Assembly: GCA_963724645.1 (NCBI GenBank)
Contig: CAVRVJ010000003.1
Coordinates: forward strand, 310,001 to 374,000
Reading direction: 5' to 3'
From: CAVXSP01 sp963724645
Lineage (GTDB): Bacteria; Acidobacteriota; Vicinamibacteria; Vicinamibacterales; SCN-69-37
Length of the DNA: 64,000 bases
Shown: positions 8,625 to 22,343 of the stretch, piece by piece
How the letters are laid out: each line of letters opens with the position of its first letter
Position numbering within the stretch: the first letter of the stretch is position 1
Notes under the pieces: model-generated
Told to the model about the DNA's origin: nothing
The model's input: only the letters and a program-made list of their open reading frames with translations
Database searches by the model: none
Made by a program: the position numbers and the translations under genes

Positions 8625-9632
8625 TCAGCCCGAGCCCTGGGCCTTCAGGCCCGGGGATTGAAAGGCCATCGCATTGAGCGCCTCGATCCGCTTGGCCATC
8701 GGTGGATGGGTGGCCCAGAGATTTGCCCAGCCGCTGTCCGAGTCATTCAGCTTGCGGCCGAGCGGATCGGCGATGCACAGGTGCGCGGTACCGCGTTTGA
8801 TCGCGGCGGTCGGCTCGACGGCGTCCTCTATTTTTTCCAGCGCGCCGGCCAGTGCGAGCGGGTTGCGCGTCAGTTCTGCCCCGCTGGCATCCGCGAGGTA
8901 CTCGCGCCGGCGCGACACGGCCATTGCAAGCACCTGGCCGAGGATGGGCGCCAGCGTCACCGCCACCAGCCAGATCACGAGAAACAGAATGGCGAGCCCG
9001 CCGCCGCCTTTCTCGCCTGTCGCGAGAGCGCGACCCGCCGCCGACGCCAAACCGCATCATACGGCCGGTCCAGTCGGCCAGCAGGACCAGCGCCCCGACC
9101 AGGGCTGCCACGACGGTCATCAGACGAATGTCGAGATTGCGAATGTGCGACATCTCGTGCGCAATCACGCCCTGAAGCTGGTCGCGATTGAGCATTTTCA
9201 GCAGGCCGTCTGTGACGGCAATCGACGCGTGCGCGGCATCCGGCCCCGTCGCAAAAGCGTTCGGGTCCGGATCGGGCACGACGTAGATCGCCGGCTTCGG
9301 CAAGCCCGAGGCAATCGCCATTTCCTGCACGATGTTGTCGACCTGGGTGTACCGCAGCCTCATGTCGTCGGTGGGGCCCTGCGCGACCAGTCCTCCAAGG
9401 GCTGCGCGGCGGACGACTTGAGCACGGCCCGATCGCCGAACCGGAGGCTCCACCACGCCTGGCCGCCGCCGATCGCCAGTGCGGCGAGCGTGCCGATCGG
9501 CACGAAGACCTCACCGCCGCCGACGACGAACGCGTCGAACCCGACGCCGACCACGAGCAACAGGGCGATGAACGTTGCCATCACGAGCCAGGTGCGGCGG
9601 CGGTTGAGCGCCTGTTGTTCGTAGAGATTCAT
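8625..9632 (-). CDS. htpX: Zinc metalloprotease HtpX (frame broken twice)
   Basis: M48 peptidase that degrades misfolded membrane proteins. It starts MNLYEQQALNRRRTWL at 9632, continues to AVLKSSAAQPLE, and changes frame near 9375-9425. The second piece holds NAFATGPDAAHASIAV and the zinc site HEMSH. A second shift near 9010-9050 leads to the membrane segment and REYLADASGAELTRNP, which has the third zinc ligand. All parts are present in order, so a functional gene with two consensus indels is likely. It lies downstream of lemA, a frequent partner. The 3' end contains a GGGCCT/AGGCCC hairpin at 8638-8656. Confidence 0.85.
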
Positions 9633-9746
9633 TGCGGACCGCGCGAACCTCAAAATCTGCGAACAAGATTCCAGTCAGGATCGTGATCTCCGATCGCAAT
9701 CTGGAATCCTGCATCGTGAATTCTGATTACCGCCGGCAACGGCGTG

Positions 9747-10312
9747 CTATTTCGACTTCATGGTCAAGTCCACCGCCGGAACCGCGCGGTCGGCGTCATC
9801 GGTAATCTGGAACAGTTCCGCCGCGGTGAAGTTGAACGTCGACGCGAGAAGTTGGACGGAAAGGTCTCGCGCGCGATGTTGTACTTCGTCGCGATATCGT
9901 TGTAGAACTGCCGCGCGAAGCCGATCTTGTTCTCGGTCGACGCCAGCTCTTCCTGAAGCATCTTCACGTTCTCGCTGGACTTGAGCTGCGGATAGTTCTC
10001 GGCGACGGCAAACAGCCGTCCGAGCGCCTGGGTCAGCTCGCCTTCCTTGCGGCTGGCGTCGGCAGGTCCCGCCGCGCTCATGGCCCGCGCGCGCGCGTCC
10101 ATCACCGCCGTCAGGGTATCGCGCTCGAACTCCATCGATCCCTTCACGGTGTTGACGAGATTCGGAATCAAATCGTGACGGCGCTTGAGCTGCACGTCGA
10201 TTTGCTTCCAGCCGTTCAGACTCTGATTGCGAAGACCGATGAGCCGGTTATAGGCGGCGATCGCCCAGAAGGCGATCACGACGACCACGGCAAGCGGAAC
10301 CAGAAGAAGCAT
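9747..10312 (-). CDS. lemA: LemA family protein (frameshift near the C-terminus)
   Basis: The protein starts MLLLVPLAVVVVIAFWAIAAYNRLI, one N-terminal membrane helix. LemA hallmarks follow: RNQSLNGWKQIDVQLKRRHDLIPNLV and the helical ENYPQLKSSENVKMLQEEL. Near 9855 the frame changes; the other frame then reads FTAAELFQITDDADRAVP and ends KSK at 9747, as in intact LemA proteins. LemA commonly accompanies M48 proteases such as HtpX, which is the next gene. The 114 bases to htpX are AT-rich and hold an imperfect inverted repeat (AGATTCCAG...CTGGAATCC). Confidence 0.9.
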
Positions 10313-10339
10313 ACGGACCCCTTTCGCCGTGTGACCTGC

Positions 10340-10656
10340 CTACGTCGTGCTTCTCACATCCAAGACAAACGTATCGTCGAGCGCCTCGGCCTGGTGCGGC
10401 GCCAGAGCCGGCACCTGCAGCACCTCGCCCTCACGCACGGTGACTTCCTCGCCGTCGACGAGCGCGCGCAGCGCGCCTTGGAGCACGTAGATCAACTGCT
10501 CCCCGGGTGCGCATGCATCGGGATGAGCGCGCCCTTCTTGAAGTAGGCCTGTGCCAAGGTGTGCTCGGCGCCGGGGATCGCTTTGCGGGCGATCATCTCG
10601 GTCACCTTCTGCAGCTCGAGCGCCTCCCACCGGTAGAGAGCCACGCGGCGGGTCAT
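10340..10656 (-). CDS. Small cupin-domain protein (single frameshift)
   Basis: About 105 residues starting MTRRVALYRWEALELQKV. The cupin core is AYFKKGALIPMHAHPG, then EQLIYVLQGALRALVDGEE and VPALAPHQAEALDD, giving metal-type His/Glu ligands in both cupin motifs. The frame breaks within the short G run at about 10501-10506; adding one G would restore HPGEQLIYV. Likely a metal-binding regulatory or small-molecule protein; ligand unknown. It is upstream of lemA on the same strand and divergent from the E1 gene. Confidence 0.75.
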
Positions 10657-10672
10657 GGCAAAGTTCCTGGAG

Positions 10673-10678
10673 TATAAT
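10673..10678 (+). promoter_or_regulatory. -10 box for the E1 dehydrogenase gene
   Basis: TATAAT at 10673-10678 lies 35 bases before the ATG at 10714, in the gap between the divergent cupin gene (start 10656) and the E1 gene. No convincing -35 box was identified. Confidence 0.45.
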
Positions 10679-10713
10679 CGACTGTTGCGCCGCGCCACCA
10701 AGGCCATCACGGG

Positions 10714-12894
<2,181 letters not shown>

Positions 12895-12913
12895 CGATCG
12901 TTCAGAGTTCACA

Positions 12914-13942
12914 ATGCGGAATTCAAAGTTGATTTTGAATCTTGCATTGTCAATTGCGAGTTTCCTGGTCCAGTCCCATCCGATACAGGCCGCCGGCGCG
13001 GTCGAAACCCTTCGGCCGATCGGCGCGCTGCCGCTGCGGCTGGTCGAGGACATCCAGAGTCCCCGGGCGTTCGTGGAGACCAGCACGGGCGAGGCGATCG
13101 TGCTGGATGCGGCCGCGCAGACCGTTTATGCAGTTGACGCCGGACGCAGCAGGATCCGGCGGATCATCGATGTCGGCGTCGAGGCGGGCCACATCATCCG
13201 GCCCAACGGCTTTGCGCTCGGTCCCAACGATCTGTTGGCGATTGCCGATTCGCCTGGCAGTTACTCCCGGCTCCAGAATTTCGATGCCACAGGACGGCTC
13301 ATCGGCTGGTTCTATCTGTTGGAACGGCCGGGCGCACGGATGGCCCTCGGTGGCCTGGCGCTGCAGGGGCCCGGTCCGATCGCGTCGACCGGCAGGACGT
13401 TTTTGTTCAACGCGCCGAAGACCGGCAGTCTCATCAATGAATTCGACGCGCGTGGCGATGCGGTACGCAGCGTCGGCACGCTCCGGCCGACCGGCCACGA
13501 ATCCGATCCCGCGCTCCATGTTGCGCTCAACAGTGGACTGCCGCTCGTCGATCCGACCGGTGGGTACTACTTCGTCTTTGAGGCAGGCGTGCCGATGTTC
13601 AGAAAGTATGACGCTGAGGGCGCGCTGCGCTTCGAGAGGCACATCGAAGGAGTCGAAATCGACGCGGCCATTGCGCGGCTGCCCACGCTCTGGCCGGCCC
13701 GCCCGCAGGATGGCAGCCACCCGTTCGCGCCCGGCCTCGTCCAGACAGCGGCCGTGGATCCCCTGGGCCGCCTGTGGATCTCCCTATCAGCCGGCTACAC
13801 CTATGTGTACGACGAGCGCGGCGACAAGTCGCGGACGATTCAGTTTCGGACTCCGGGCCCTGTCTCGCCCGTCAGTCTGTTTTTTGCCCGCGGCAGTCGG
13901 TTACTCGTTACCCCCGGCTGTTACGAGTTCTCCATCAATTGA
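12914..13942 (+). CDS. Secreted hypothetical protein, beta-propeller-like
   Basis: 342 residues from ATG 12914. A signal peptide (MRNSKLILNLALSIASFLV, cleavage after IQA) is followed by repeated strand-rich units such as GEAIVLDAAAQTVYAVDAG, NGFALGPNDLLAIAD and VDPLGRLWISLS, which look like NHL or six-bladed propeller repeats. Two Cys are absent from the core, and no catalytic motif was seen. The signal peptide is encoded within AT-rich sequence related to the 6480 repeat. The gene follows E1 by 19 bases and may be co-transcribed. Function unknown. Confidence 0.65.
   Translation: MRNSKLILNLALSIASFLVQSHPIQAAGAVETLRPIGALPLRLVEDIQSPRAFVETSTGEAIVLDAAAQTVYAVDAGRSRIRRIIDVGVEAGHIIRPNGFALGPNDLLAIADSPGSYSRLQNFDATGRLIGWFYLLERPGARMALGGLALQGPGPIASTGRTFLFNAPKTGSLINEFDARGDAVRSVGTLRPTGHESDPALHVALNSGLPLVDPTGGYYFVFEAGVPMFRKYDAEGALRFERHIEGVEIDAAIARLPTLWPARPQDGSHPFAPGLVQTAAVDPLGRLWISLSAGYTYVYDERGDKSRTIQFRTPGPVSPVSLFFARGSRLLVTPGCYEFSIN
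12944..12969 (+). repeat. AT-rich dispersed repeat, copy B
   Basis: Related to 6480-6512 but lacking about four internal bases. Here the repeat is inside the coding sequence for a signal peptide. Confidence 0.4.
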
Positions 13943-14072
13943 GCGCGGGCTGCAGAGTCCGGGTCCATTCAGGGTTTTCCCCGATTGACCCGCCGCGCGG
14001 CGAGCCGTAGCTTTGCGGAACTCATGCTGCCGACAGCGACCGGCCGCTTCCAACCATCGACGCTTCCGGAAA

Positions 14073-14255
14073 GTGCCGGTGGTGGTCATGACCGCCCACC
14101 CGAATCCCGCGGGTGAGGCCGAGTGGCTCGACCCCGAAGGCGTCCTGCCCAAACCACTGGACCTGCACGCCGTCCTAACGATCGTCAGCCGTTGCTACGG
14201 ACCCCACGACAGGAATCTCGGCCTCCACCGTTCATCGGGTAGTTGTGGCAATTAA
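14073..14255 (+). pseudogene. Fragment of a response-regulator receiver domain
   Basis: The frame reads VPVVVMTAHPNP, then GVLPKPLDLHAVLTIVSRC. This matches the last third of a receiver domain: the strand with the conserved Thr and the Lys-Pro pair of the fifth strand. The phosphoacceptor Asp and acidic pocket are missing; nothing resembling them is seen in any frame upstream. The rest of the 13943-14427 gap contains no other gene I can support. It is probably a relic of a regulator near the hybrid kinases. Confidence 0.5.
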
Positions 14256-14427
14256 TTAGAGGAAATACCCGAGCGTGATCAGGCATTTACCGGAGGCATC
14301 CGCGTCGACGCGTACATGATGATGACGGCGCAGTTAAGAAACTGCCGGCTGAACGTCTGAATTTCGAACAACCCGCGCCGGGTCCCCGGATGGGTGTGGG
14401 ATCAGCCGCGTTCATGAGCAAGGTGCA

Positions 14428-17400
14428 ATGGGGAACCACGGGACAACCACCCGCATGAAACTGTCCGGCCGAACGCTGGCTGGCGAACTCCCGAGTCCGA
14501 CACCGCTCGTTGACACCCTTCAAAGCCAGTCGAGCGAGCTGCTCAATGCGCTGCTTGCGCTGCGGGACGGCGATTTCTCCGTGCGCCTGCCACGCGACTG
14601 GACCGGCCTCGACGGCAAGATCGCCGACACGTTCAACGAGATCGCGGCCGCCAACGCGAAGATGGCCGACGAGTTGAACGCGTCGGCAGCGTGGTCGGCA
14701 AGCAGGGCAAGACCCGTCAGCGCGTGAAGTTCGACCGTCTGACGGGCGCCTGGGGCGAGATGGAGACGTCGGTCAACACCCTCATCGACGACCTGCTCTG
14801 GCCGACGACCGAGATGACGCGCGCGCTGGCGGCCGTCGCGCAGGGCGACCTGCTGCAGACGGTCCGTCTGGACGTCGACGGCCGTCCGCTCGAAGGCGAG
14901 TTCCTGCGGTCGGCCACGATCGTCAACACGATGATCCGGCAGCTCGGCGTCTTCACGTCGGAAGTCACGCGCGTGGCGCGCGAGGTCGGCACCGACGGCA
15001 AGCTCGGCGGCCAGGCGCAGGTGCAGGACGTCAGCGGCGTCTGGAAGGACCTGACCGACAGCGTCAACCTGATGGCCAGCAACCTGACGGCGCAGGTCCG
15101 CAACATCGCCGAGGTGACCATCGCGGTCGCCAACGGCGACCTGTCGAAGAAGATCACGGTCGACGTCCGCGGCGAGATTCTGCAGCTCAAGGAAGCCATC
15201 AACACGATGGTCGATCAGCTGCGGTCGTTCGCGTCGGAAGTCACGCGCGTCGCGCGCGAAGTCGGCACCGACGGCAAGCTCGGGCGGCCAGGCGATCGTG
15301 CCGGGCGTCGCCGGCACGTGGAAGGACCTCACCGACTCGGTCAACGCGATGTGCGGCAACCTGACCGGTCAGGTGCGCAACATCGCGCAGGTCACGATGG
15401 CGGTCGCGCGCGGCGACCTGTCGCGCAAGATCACGGTCGACGTCCGCGGCGAGATTCTCGAGCTGAAGGACACCATCAACACGATGGTGGACCAGCTGAA
15501 CGCCTTCGCGTCGGAAGTCACGCGCGTGGCGCGCGAGGTCGGCACCGAAGGGCAAGCTCGGCGGCCAGGCGCAGGTGCCCGGCGTCGCCGGCACGTGGAA
15601 GGACCTGACCGACAACGTCAACTTCATGGCGAGCAACCTGACCGGCCAGGTGCGCAACATCGCCGAGGTCGCGACGGCCATCGCCAAGGGCGACCTCTCC
15701 AAGAAGATCACGGTCAACGTCAGCGGCGAGATCCTGCTGCTGAAGGAAACCATCAACACGATGGTGGACCAGCTGAACGCGTTCGCGTCGGAGGTGACGC
15801 GCGTCGCGCGCGAAGTCGGCACCGAAGGCCGGCTGGGCGGCCAGGCCAACGTGCTCGGCGTCGCCGGCACGTGGAAGGACCTGACCGACAGCGTCAACTC
15901 GATGGCCAACAACCTGACGTCGCAGGTGCGCAACATCGCGGAAGTGGCGACGGCCATCGCGAGCGGCGACCTGTCGAAGAAGATCACCGTCGACGTCAGC
16001 GGCGAGATTCTGCAGCTGAAGCAGACGATGAACACGATGGTCGACCAGTTGAACGCGTTCGCCGGCGAGGTGACGCGCGTGGCGCGCGAGGTCGGCACCG
16101 AAGGCAAGCTGGGCGGACAGGCGCAGGTGCCGGGCGTCGCCGGCACGTGGAAGGACCTGACCGACAACGTCAACCTGCTCGCGGCCAATCTGACGACGCA
16201 GGTCCGCAACATCGCGGAAGTCACGACGGCGGTCGCCCGCGGCGACCTGTCGCGCAAGATCACGGTCGACGTCAAGGGCGAGATCCTCGAGCTGAAGAAC
16301 ACCATCAACACGATGGTCGACCAGCTCAACGCGTTCGCGGCGGAAGTCACGCGCGTCGCGCGCGAGGTCGGCACCGAAGGCAAGCTCGGCGGCCAGGCGG
16401 TCGTGCCCGGCGTGGCCGGCACATGGAAGGACCTGACCGACTCGGTCAACGCGATGGCCGGCAATCTGACCGTCCAGCTGCGCGACGTGTCGAAGGTCGC
16501 GACCGCGATCGCGAAGGGCGACCTGAGCCAGAAGATCACGGTCGACGTCAGCGGCGAGATTCTGCAGATCAAGGACACCATCAACACGATGGTGGACCAG
16601 CTCAACGCGTTCGCGGGCGAAGTCACGCGCGTCGCGCGCGAGGTGGGCACCGAGGGCCGGCTGGGCGGCCAGGCCAACGTGCTCGGCGTCGCCGGCACGT
16701 GGAAGGACCTGACCGACAGCGTCAACTCGATGGCCAACAACCTGACCGCGCAGGTCCGGAACATCGCGGACGTCGCGACCGCCATCGCGCGCGGCGACCT
16801 GTCGCGCAAGATCACGGTCGACGTCAAGGGCGAAATCCTCGAGCTGAAGAACACCATCAACACGATGGTCGACCAGCTCAACGCGTTCGCCGCCGAAGTG
16901 ACGCGCGTCGCGCGCGAGGTCGGCACCGAAGGCAAGCTGGGCGGCCAGGCGCAGGTGCCAGGCGTCGCCGGCACGTGGAAGGACCTCACCGACAACGTCA
17001 ACTTCATGGCGAGCAACCTGACCGCGCAGGTGCGCAACATCGCGGAAGTCGCGACGGCCATCGCCAAGGGCGACCTGTCCAAGAAGATCACCGTCGACGT
17101 CCGCGGCGAGATCCTGCTCCTGAAGGACACGCTGAACACGATGGTCGAGCAGCTGCGGTCGTTCGCGGCCGAAGTCACGCGCGTGGCGCGCGAAGTCGGC
17201 ACCGAGGGCCGGCTCGGCGGTCAGGCCGTCGTGCCGGGCGTCGCCGGCACGTGGAAGGACCTCACCGACAACGTCAACCTGCTCGCCGCCAACCTGACGA
17301 CGCAGGTCCGCAACATCGCGGAAGTCACGACCGCGGTCGCGCGCGGCGACCTGTCGCGCAAGATCACCGTCGACGTCAAGGGCGAAATCCTCGAGCTGAA

Positions 17401-20400
17401 GAACACCATCAACACGATGGTCGACCAGCTCAACGCGTTCGCGGCCGAAGTCACCCGCGTCGCGCGCGAGGTCGGCACCGAAGGACGACTCGGCGGCCAG
17501 GCCGACGTGCCGGGCGTCGCCGGCACGTGGAAAGACCTCACCGACAACGTCAACGTCATGGCCGCCAACCTCACCGAGCAGGTCCGCGGCATCGTCAAGG
17601 TCGTCACCGCCGTGGCCAACGGCGACCTGGAGCAGAGCCTGACGGTCAAGGCGAAGGGCGAAGTGGCGGCGCTGGCGTCGACAATCAACAACATGACGCA
17701 GACGCTGGCGACGTTTGCGGATCAGGTCACGACCGTCGCGCGCGAGGTCGGCGTCGAGGGACGGCTGGGCGGGCAGGCCAACGTGCCCGGCGCGGCCGGC
17801 ACCTGGAAGGACCTCACCGGCAACGTCAACCTGCTGGCCGCGAACCTGACGACGCAGGTACGCGCGATTGCCGAAGTGGCCACCGCGGTGACCAAGGGCG
17901 ACCTGACCCGATCGATTCAGGTCGATGCCCGCGGCGAGGTCGCCGAGCTGAAGGACAACATCAACACGATGATCGACAACCTTCGGCTTGACGACCGACC
18001 GCAATACCGAGCAGGACTGGCTCAAGACGAACCTGGCCCGCTTCACCGGCATGCTGCAGGGCCAGCGCGACCTCGTGACCGTCGGCCGCATGCTGCTCTC
18101 GGAGCTGGCGCCGCTGGTCGGCGCCCATCAGGGCGTCATCTATCAGATGGAGACCGATCCGATGCGGCTGCGGCGGCTCGCCGGATTTGCCGATCAGCGG
18201 GAGGGCCACCAGGAGTACGTCGGCCTCGGCGAAGGATTACTCGGGCAGTGCGCGACCGAGAAGGAGCGCCTCCTCATCACGGACGTGCCACCGAGCGCCG
18301 TGCCCATCGGCTCCGGCCCTCCTGAGAGCCATTCCCCGCAACATCGTCGTGCTGCCGGTGCTGTTCGAAGGGCAGGTCAAGGCCGTCATCGAGCTGGCGT
18401 CGCTCAGCTCGTTCACCGAGTCGCACCTGGTGTTCCTCGACCAGCTCACGGCCAGCATCGGCATCGTCCTGAACAGCATCGAAGCGACGATGCAGACCGA
18501 GGGGCTGCTGCAGCAATCGCAGCAGCTCGCCAGCGAGCTGCAGTCGCAGCAGAAGGAGCTGCAGCAGACCAACGAGCAGCTCGCGCAGAAGGCGCAGGAG
18601 CTGGCCGAGCAGAACGCCGAAGTCGAGCGGAAGAACCAGGAAATCGAGCAGGCGCGCCGCGCGCTCGAAGAGAAGGCGGCCGAGCTGGCGCTGACCTCGA
18701 AGTACAAGTCCGAGTTCCTCGCGAACATGTCGCACGAGCTGCGGACGCCGCTCAACAGCATCCTGATCCTCGGCCAGCAGCTGGCGGACAACGCGGACAC
18801 CAATCTCACGGCGAAGCAGGTGGAGTTCGCGCGCACGATTCACGGCGCCGGCACCGACCTGCTGAACCTGATCAGCGACATCCTCGACCTCTCGAAGATC
18901 GAGTCGGGCACGGTCACGGTCGACGCCGAAGACAGTCTACTTCAGCAATCTGCTGGACAGCGTCACCCGGACGTTCAAGCACGAGGCCGAAGGCCGCGGC
19001 CTGTCGTTCGAAGTGGTCAGCGATTCGCGACTGGGAAGGACGCTGCTCACCGACTCCAAGCGGCTGCAGCAGGTCCTCAAGAACCTGCTGTCGAACGCCT
19101 TCAAGTTCACCGCGCAGGGCGGCGTCCGGCTGACCGTCTCGCCGGTGGTCGGGGGCTGGAGCCCCGACCATCCCGTCCTGAGTCAGGCGCCGACCGTCGT
19201 TTCATTCGAAGTCGCCGACACCGGCATCGGCATTCCGCCGGAGAAGCAGCGCATCATCTTCGAGGCGTTCCAGCAGGCCGATGCGAGCACGAGCCGCAAG
19301 TACGGCGGCACCGGCCTCGGTCTGGCGATCAGCCGCGAACTGGCGAATCTGCTCGGCGGGGAGATTCATCTGCGCAGCACGCCGGGCATCGGCAGCACGT
19401 TCACGCTGTACCTGCCGCTGCGGTATTCCGGCCCGGTCACCGCCCTGAAGGGGAGGATCGATCACACGCCCGCCGCGGCGCAGGGACCGGTCCCCCCCGT
19501 GCGGCTTCAGGAACGGCCGGTCGAAATCGAAGACGACCGGAACTCCATCGAGCCTGGCGACACGACGCTGCTCGTCGTCGAGGACGACCCGCATTACGCG
19601 CGGATTCTCGTGGATCTCGCGCGCGACAAGGCCTTCAAGGTGCTGCTCGCCATGCGCGGCGACGAGGCGCTGACGCTTGCGCGGCAGTTCAAGCCGACCG
19701 CGGTGTCGCTGGACGTGTTCCTGCCGGACATGCTCGGCTGGACCGTCCTGAGCCATCTCAAGCAGGATCCGCAGCTGCGGCACATTCCGGTGCAGATCGT
19801 CACGCTCGACGAGGATCGCAGCACGGCCTGGCGCGCGGCGCGTTTTCGTTCGTCACCGAAGCCCTCGAGCGCCGAAGGCCTGAACGTCGCGCTCGAACGC
19901 ATCAGGGAATACGCGCGGCCGCGTCGCAAGCGCCTGCTCGTCGTCGAGGACAATCCCGCCGAACAGCTGAGCATCGGCGAGCTGCTCGGCCACGACGACA
20001 TCGACATCATCACCGTTGGAACCGGCAGCGACGCGCTCACGGCCCTCGAGACCGGGCGGCTTCGACTGCGTCGTCCTCGACCTTCGGCTGCCCGACATGT
20101 CGGGCTTCGAGGTCCTCGAGCAGATGGCGAAGCAGGATGCTCTGCGCGAGCTGCCCGTCGTCGTCTTCACCGGCCGGGAGCTGTCGCCCGACGAGGAATC
20201 CCGCTTGCACGACTACGCGCGCAGCGTCGTCGTCAAGGGCGTCGAATCGCCCGAGCGCCTGCTGGACGAGACGGCCCTGTTCCTGCATCGCGTGATCGAA
20301 GATCTTCCCCGGACCAAGCAGCAGATGCTCGAGCGGCTGCATCGATCGGACGAGGATCTGGTCGGCAAGGGCGTGCTCGTCGTCGACGACGACGTGCGAA

Positions 20401-20732
20401 ACATCTTCGCGCTGAGCAGCGTGCTCGAGCGCCGGGGGATGAACGTGCTGACGGCGTCGACCGGCCGCGAGGCGATCACGGCGCTCGAGGCAGACCCGGA
20501 CCTGTCGATGGCGCTGATGGACATCATGATGCCGGAGATGGACGGATATGAGACGATTCGGGCGATCCGGCAGAAGCCCGAGTTCCGCCGGCTGCCGATC
20601 ATCGCCCTGACCGCGAAGGCGATGAAGGGCGACCGCGAGAAGTGTCTCGAGGCGGGCGCGTCCGATTACCTGGCGAAGCCGGTGAACACCGAACAGCTGT
20701 TGTCGTCCCTTCGCATGTGGCTGCACCGATGA
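14428..20732 (+). CDS. Giant poly-HAMP hybrid histidine kinase (HAMP array-GAF-HK-REC3), frameshifted
   Basis: About 2,100 residues from ATG 14428, preceded by AAGGTG. Two divergent HAMP units (about 30-180) lead into eleven tandem 92-residue units (about 186-1198), then a GAF domain (1215-1355), a Gln/Glu-rich coiled coil, HisKA with MSHELRTPLNS, HATPase with NLLSNAFKFT, DTGIGI and GGTGLGL, and three receivers (SLDVFLPDM, VVLDLRLPDM, MALMDIMMPEMDG). There is no membrane segment, so it should be cytosolic. The layout resembles fungal group III (Nik1/Os-1) kinases, which also use 92-residue HAMP repeats. Frame changes occur near 14682, 15288, 15549, 17986, 18320, 18935 and 20055; two extra bases make repeat spacings of 277. 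The stop overlaps the next kinase. Confidence 0.9.
14985..18022 (+). repeat. Eleven tandem 276-bp units encoding HAMP repeats
   Basis: Unit starts (codon for the first residue of VGTEGKLGG) lie at 14985, 15261, 15538, 15815, 16091, 16367, 16643, 16919, 17195, 17471 and 17747. Spacing is 276 except for two of 277. Each unit encodes a linker with GTWKDLTDNVN and a HAMP core with GDLSKKITVDV and NTMVDQL. Units starting 16091 and 17195 differ at very few residues, which suggests recent duplication or gene conversion. Confidence 0.95.
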
Positions 20733-22337
20733 GTAACTCTCTCGAGAAGGGCGTCCCGTCGGCCCCCAGTCCCGCAAACAGGCCAACATGCTGCTGGTCG
20801 ACGACCAGCCGGCCAAGCTCCTGACCTATCAGGCGATCCTCGGGGGCATTGGCGCCAATCTCGTGACGGCCAGCTCGGCGCGCGAGGCACTCGAGCATCT
20901 TCTGAAGAACGAGTTCGCGGTCGTCATCGTGGACGTCTGCATGCCGGACCTGGACGGCTTCGAGCTGGCGGAGATGATCCGCGACCATCCGCGCTTCCGG
21001 CAGACGGCGATCATCTTCGTGTCCGGCGTGCACATGACGGACCTGGATCGCTTGAAGGGCTACGAGCGCGGCGCCGTGGACTACCTGCCCGTGCCGATCG
21101 TCCCCGAAATTCTTGCGCGCGAAGGTGCAGGTCTTCGTCGACCTGCACCTGAAGACGCGGGAGCTCGAACGGTTGAACAGGAACCTCGAGCGGCGCGTCG
21201 CCCAACGCACCGAGGAGCTCGAGGAAGCCGGTCGCCGGAAGGACGAGTTCCTCGCCGTTCTGGCGCACGAGCTGCGAAATCCCCTCGCGGCGATCCGCAT
21301 GGCCGCGCAGTCGATCGGCCTGCGCGAGCCGGACGTCGACGACCGCGAGCGCTGGGCCAACGTGATCGAGCGCCAGGTCGGACATCTGTCGCGGCTCATC
21401 GACGACCTCGTGGATGTCTCGCGAATCACCCGCGGCACCATCGAACTGCAACGCAAAGCGGTGGACGTCGGCGGGATCGTCGCCGAGGCGGTCGAGGCCA
21501 GCCGGCCGCTCATCGACGATCGGCAGCACGGCCTCATCGATCAACCTGCCGGACGGCCATTTGTCCGTATACGGCGACGCGCCCCGGCTGGTCCAGGTGA
21601 TCGCCAACCTGCTCCACAACGCGGCGAAATTCACGCCCAAAGGCGGTCAGATCACCGTCGCCGTCGAGCGCGACGGGCAGGACATCGCGATCCGTGTCAC
21701 CGACAACGGCATCGGCATCGACCCCGAACTCCTGCCGAAGATCTTCGAGATGTTCTCGCAGGTCGGCCGTCCGCTCGATCGGCCCTCGGCCGGACTCGGC
21801 ATCGGGCTGGCGCTCGTGCGGACGCTGGTCGAGCTGCATGGCGGCTCGGTCACAGCGCAGAGCCAGGGGCGCGGCACGGGCACGACGATCTCGGTGCGGT
21901 TGCCGGCACTCGACGTGGCGCCGCTGGCCGACGAGGCCGCACGTCAGCCGGCCGGGCTGCCGGCGCTGCCTCCCTCGCGGATCCTCGTGGTCGACGACAA
22001 CGCCGATGCCGCCGACGCGCTCGCGTTCATGCTTCGCGCCGCTGGCCACGAAGTGAACACGGCCAATGACGGTGTCGAGGCCTTGAACATCTCGCCCGAC
22101 TTCCGCCCCGAGATCGTCCTGCTGGACCTCGGCATGCCCAATCTGAACGGGTACGCCACCGCCCACCGAATGAGGGAGGAGCCGTGGGGACAGGACATCG
22201 TCCTTGTCGCGCTCACAGGCTGGGGGCAGCCCAAGGATCGCGATCGCACGTCGCGCGCCGGCTTCGACGCCCACCTTGTCAAACCGGTCGGCGTCGATGA
22301 GCTCTTCGGGATGCTCGCGCAGCTGCGCAGCTCCTGA
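20729..22337 (+). CDS. Hybrid histidine kinase REC-HK-REC (frameshifted)
   Basis: About 536 residues. ATG 20729 overlaps the previous stop as ATGA. An N-terminal receiver (MLLVDDQPAKL, VIVDVCMPDLDG) is followed by a short coiled coil, HisKA (LAHELRNPLAAI), HATPase (NLLHNAAKF, DNGIGI, GLGIGLALV) and a C-terminal receiver (ILVVDDNADAA, VLLDLGMPNLNG, HLVKPVG). No membrane segments. Frame changes near 20780, 21113 and 21540. An N-terminal receiver suggests it takes phosphate or a signal from the neighbouring poly-HAMP kinase (inference from fusion-like overlap). Its 3' end is six bases from the convergent ligase gene. Confidence 0.9.
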
Positions 22338-22343
22338 CGATCC

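Noticed and set aside
14985..18022. Regularly spaced repeats that might suggest a CRISPR-like or satellite array
   Set aside because: The 276-base period is coding and matches the 92-residue HAMP unit; there are no short repeats with unique spacers.
15241..18091. Long minus-strand open frames (653 and 857 residues) opposite the HAMP array
   Set aside because: They are periodic shadows of the 276-base repeats on the plus strand, made possible by high GC; their sequence is low-complexity and has no recognisable domain.
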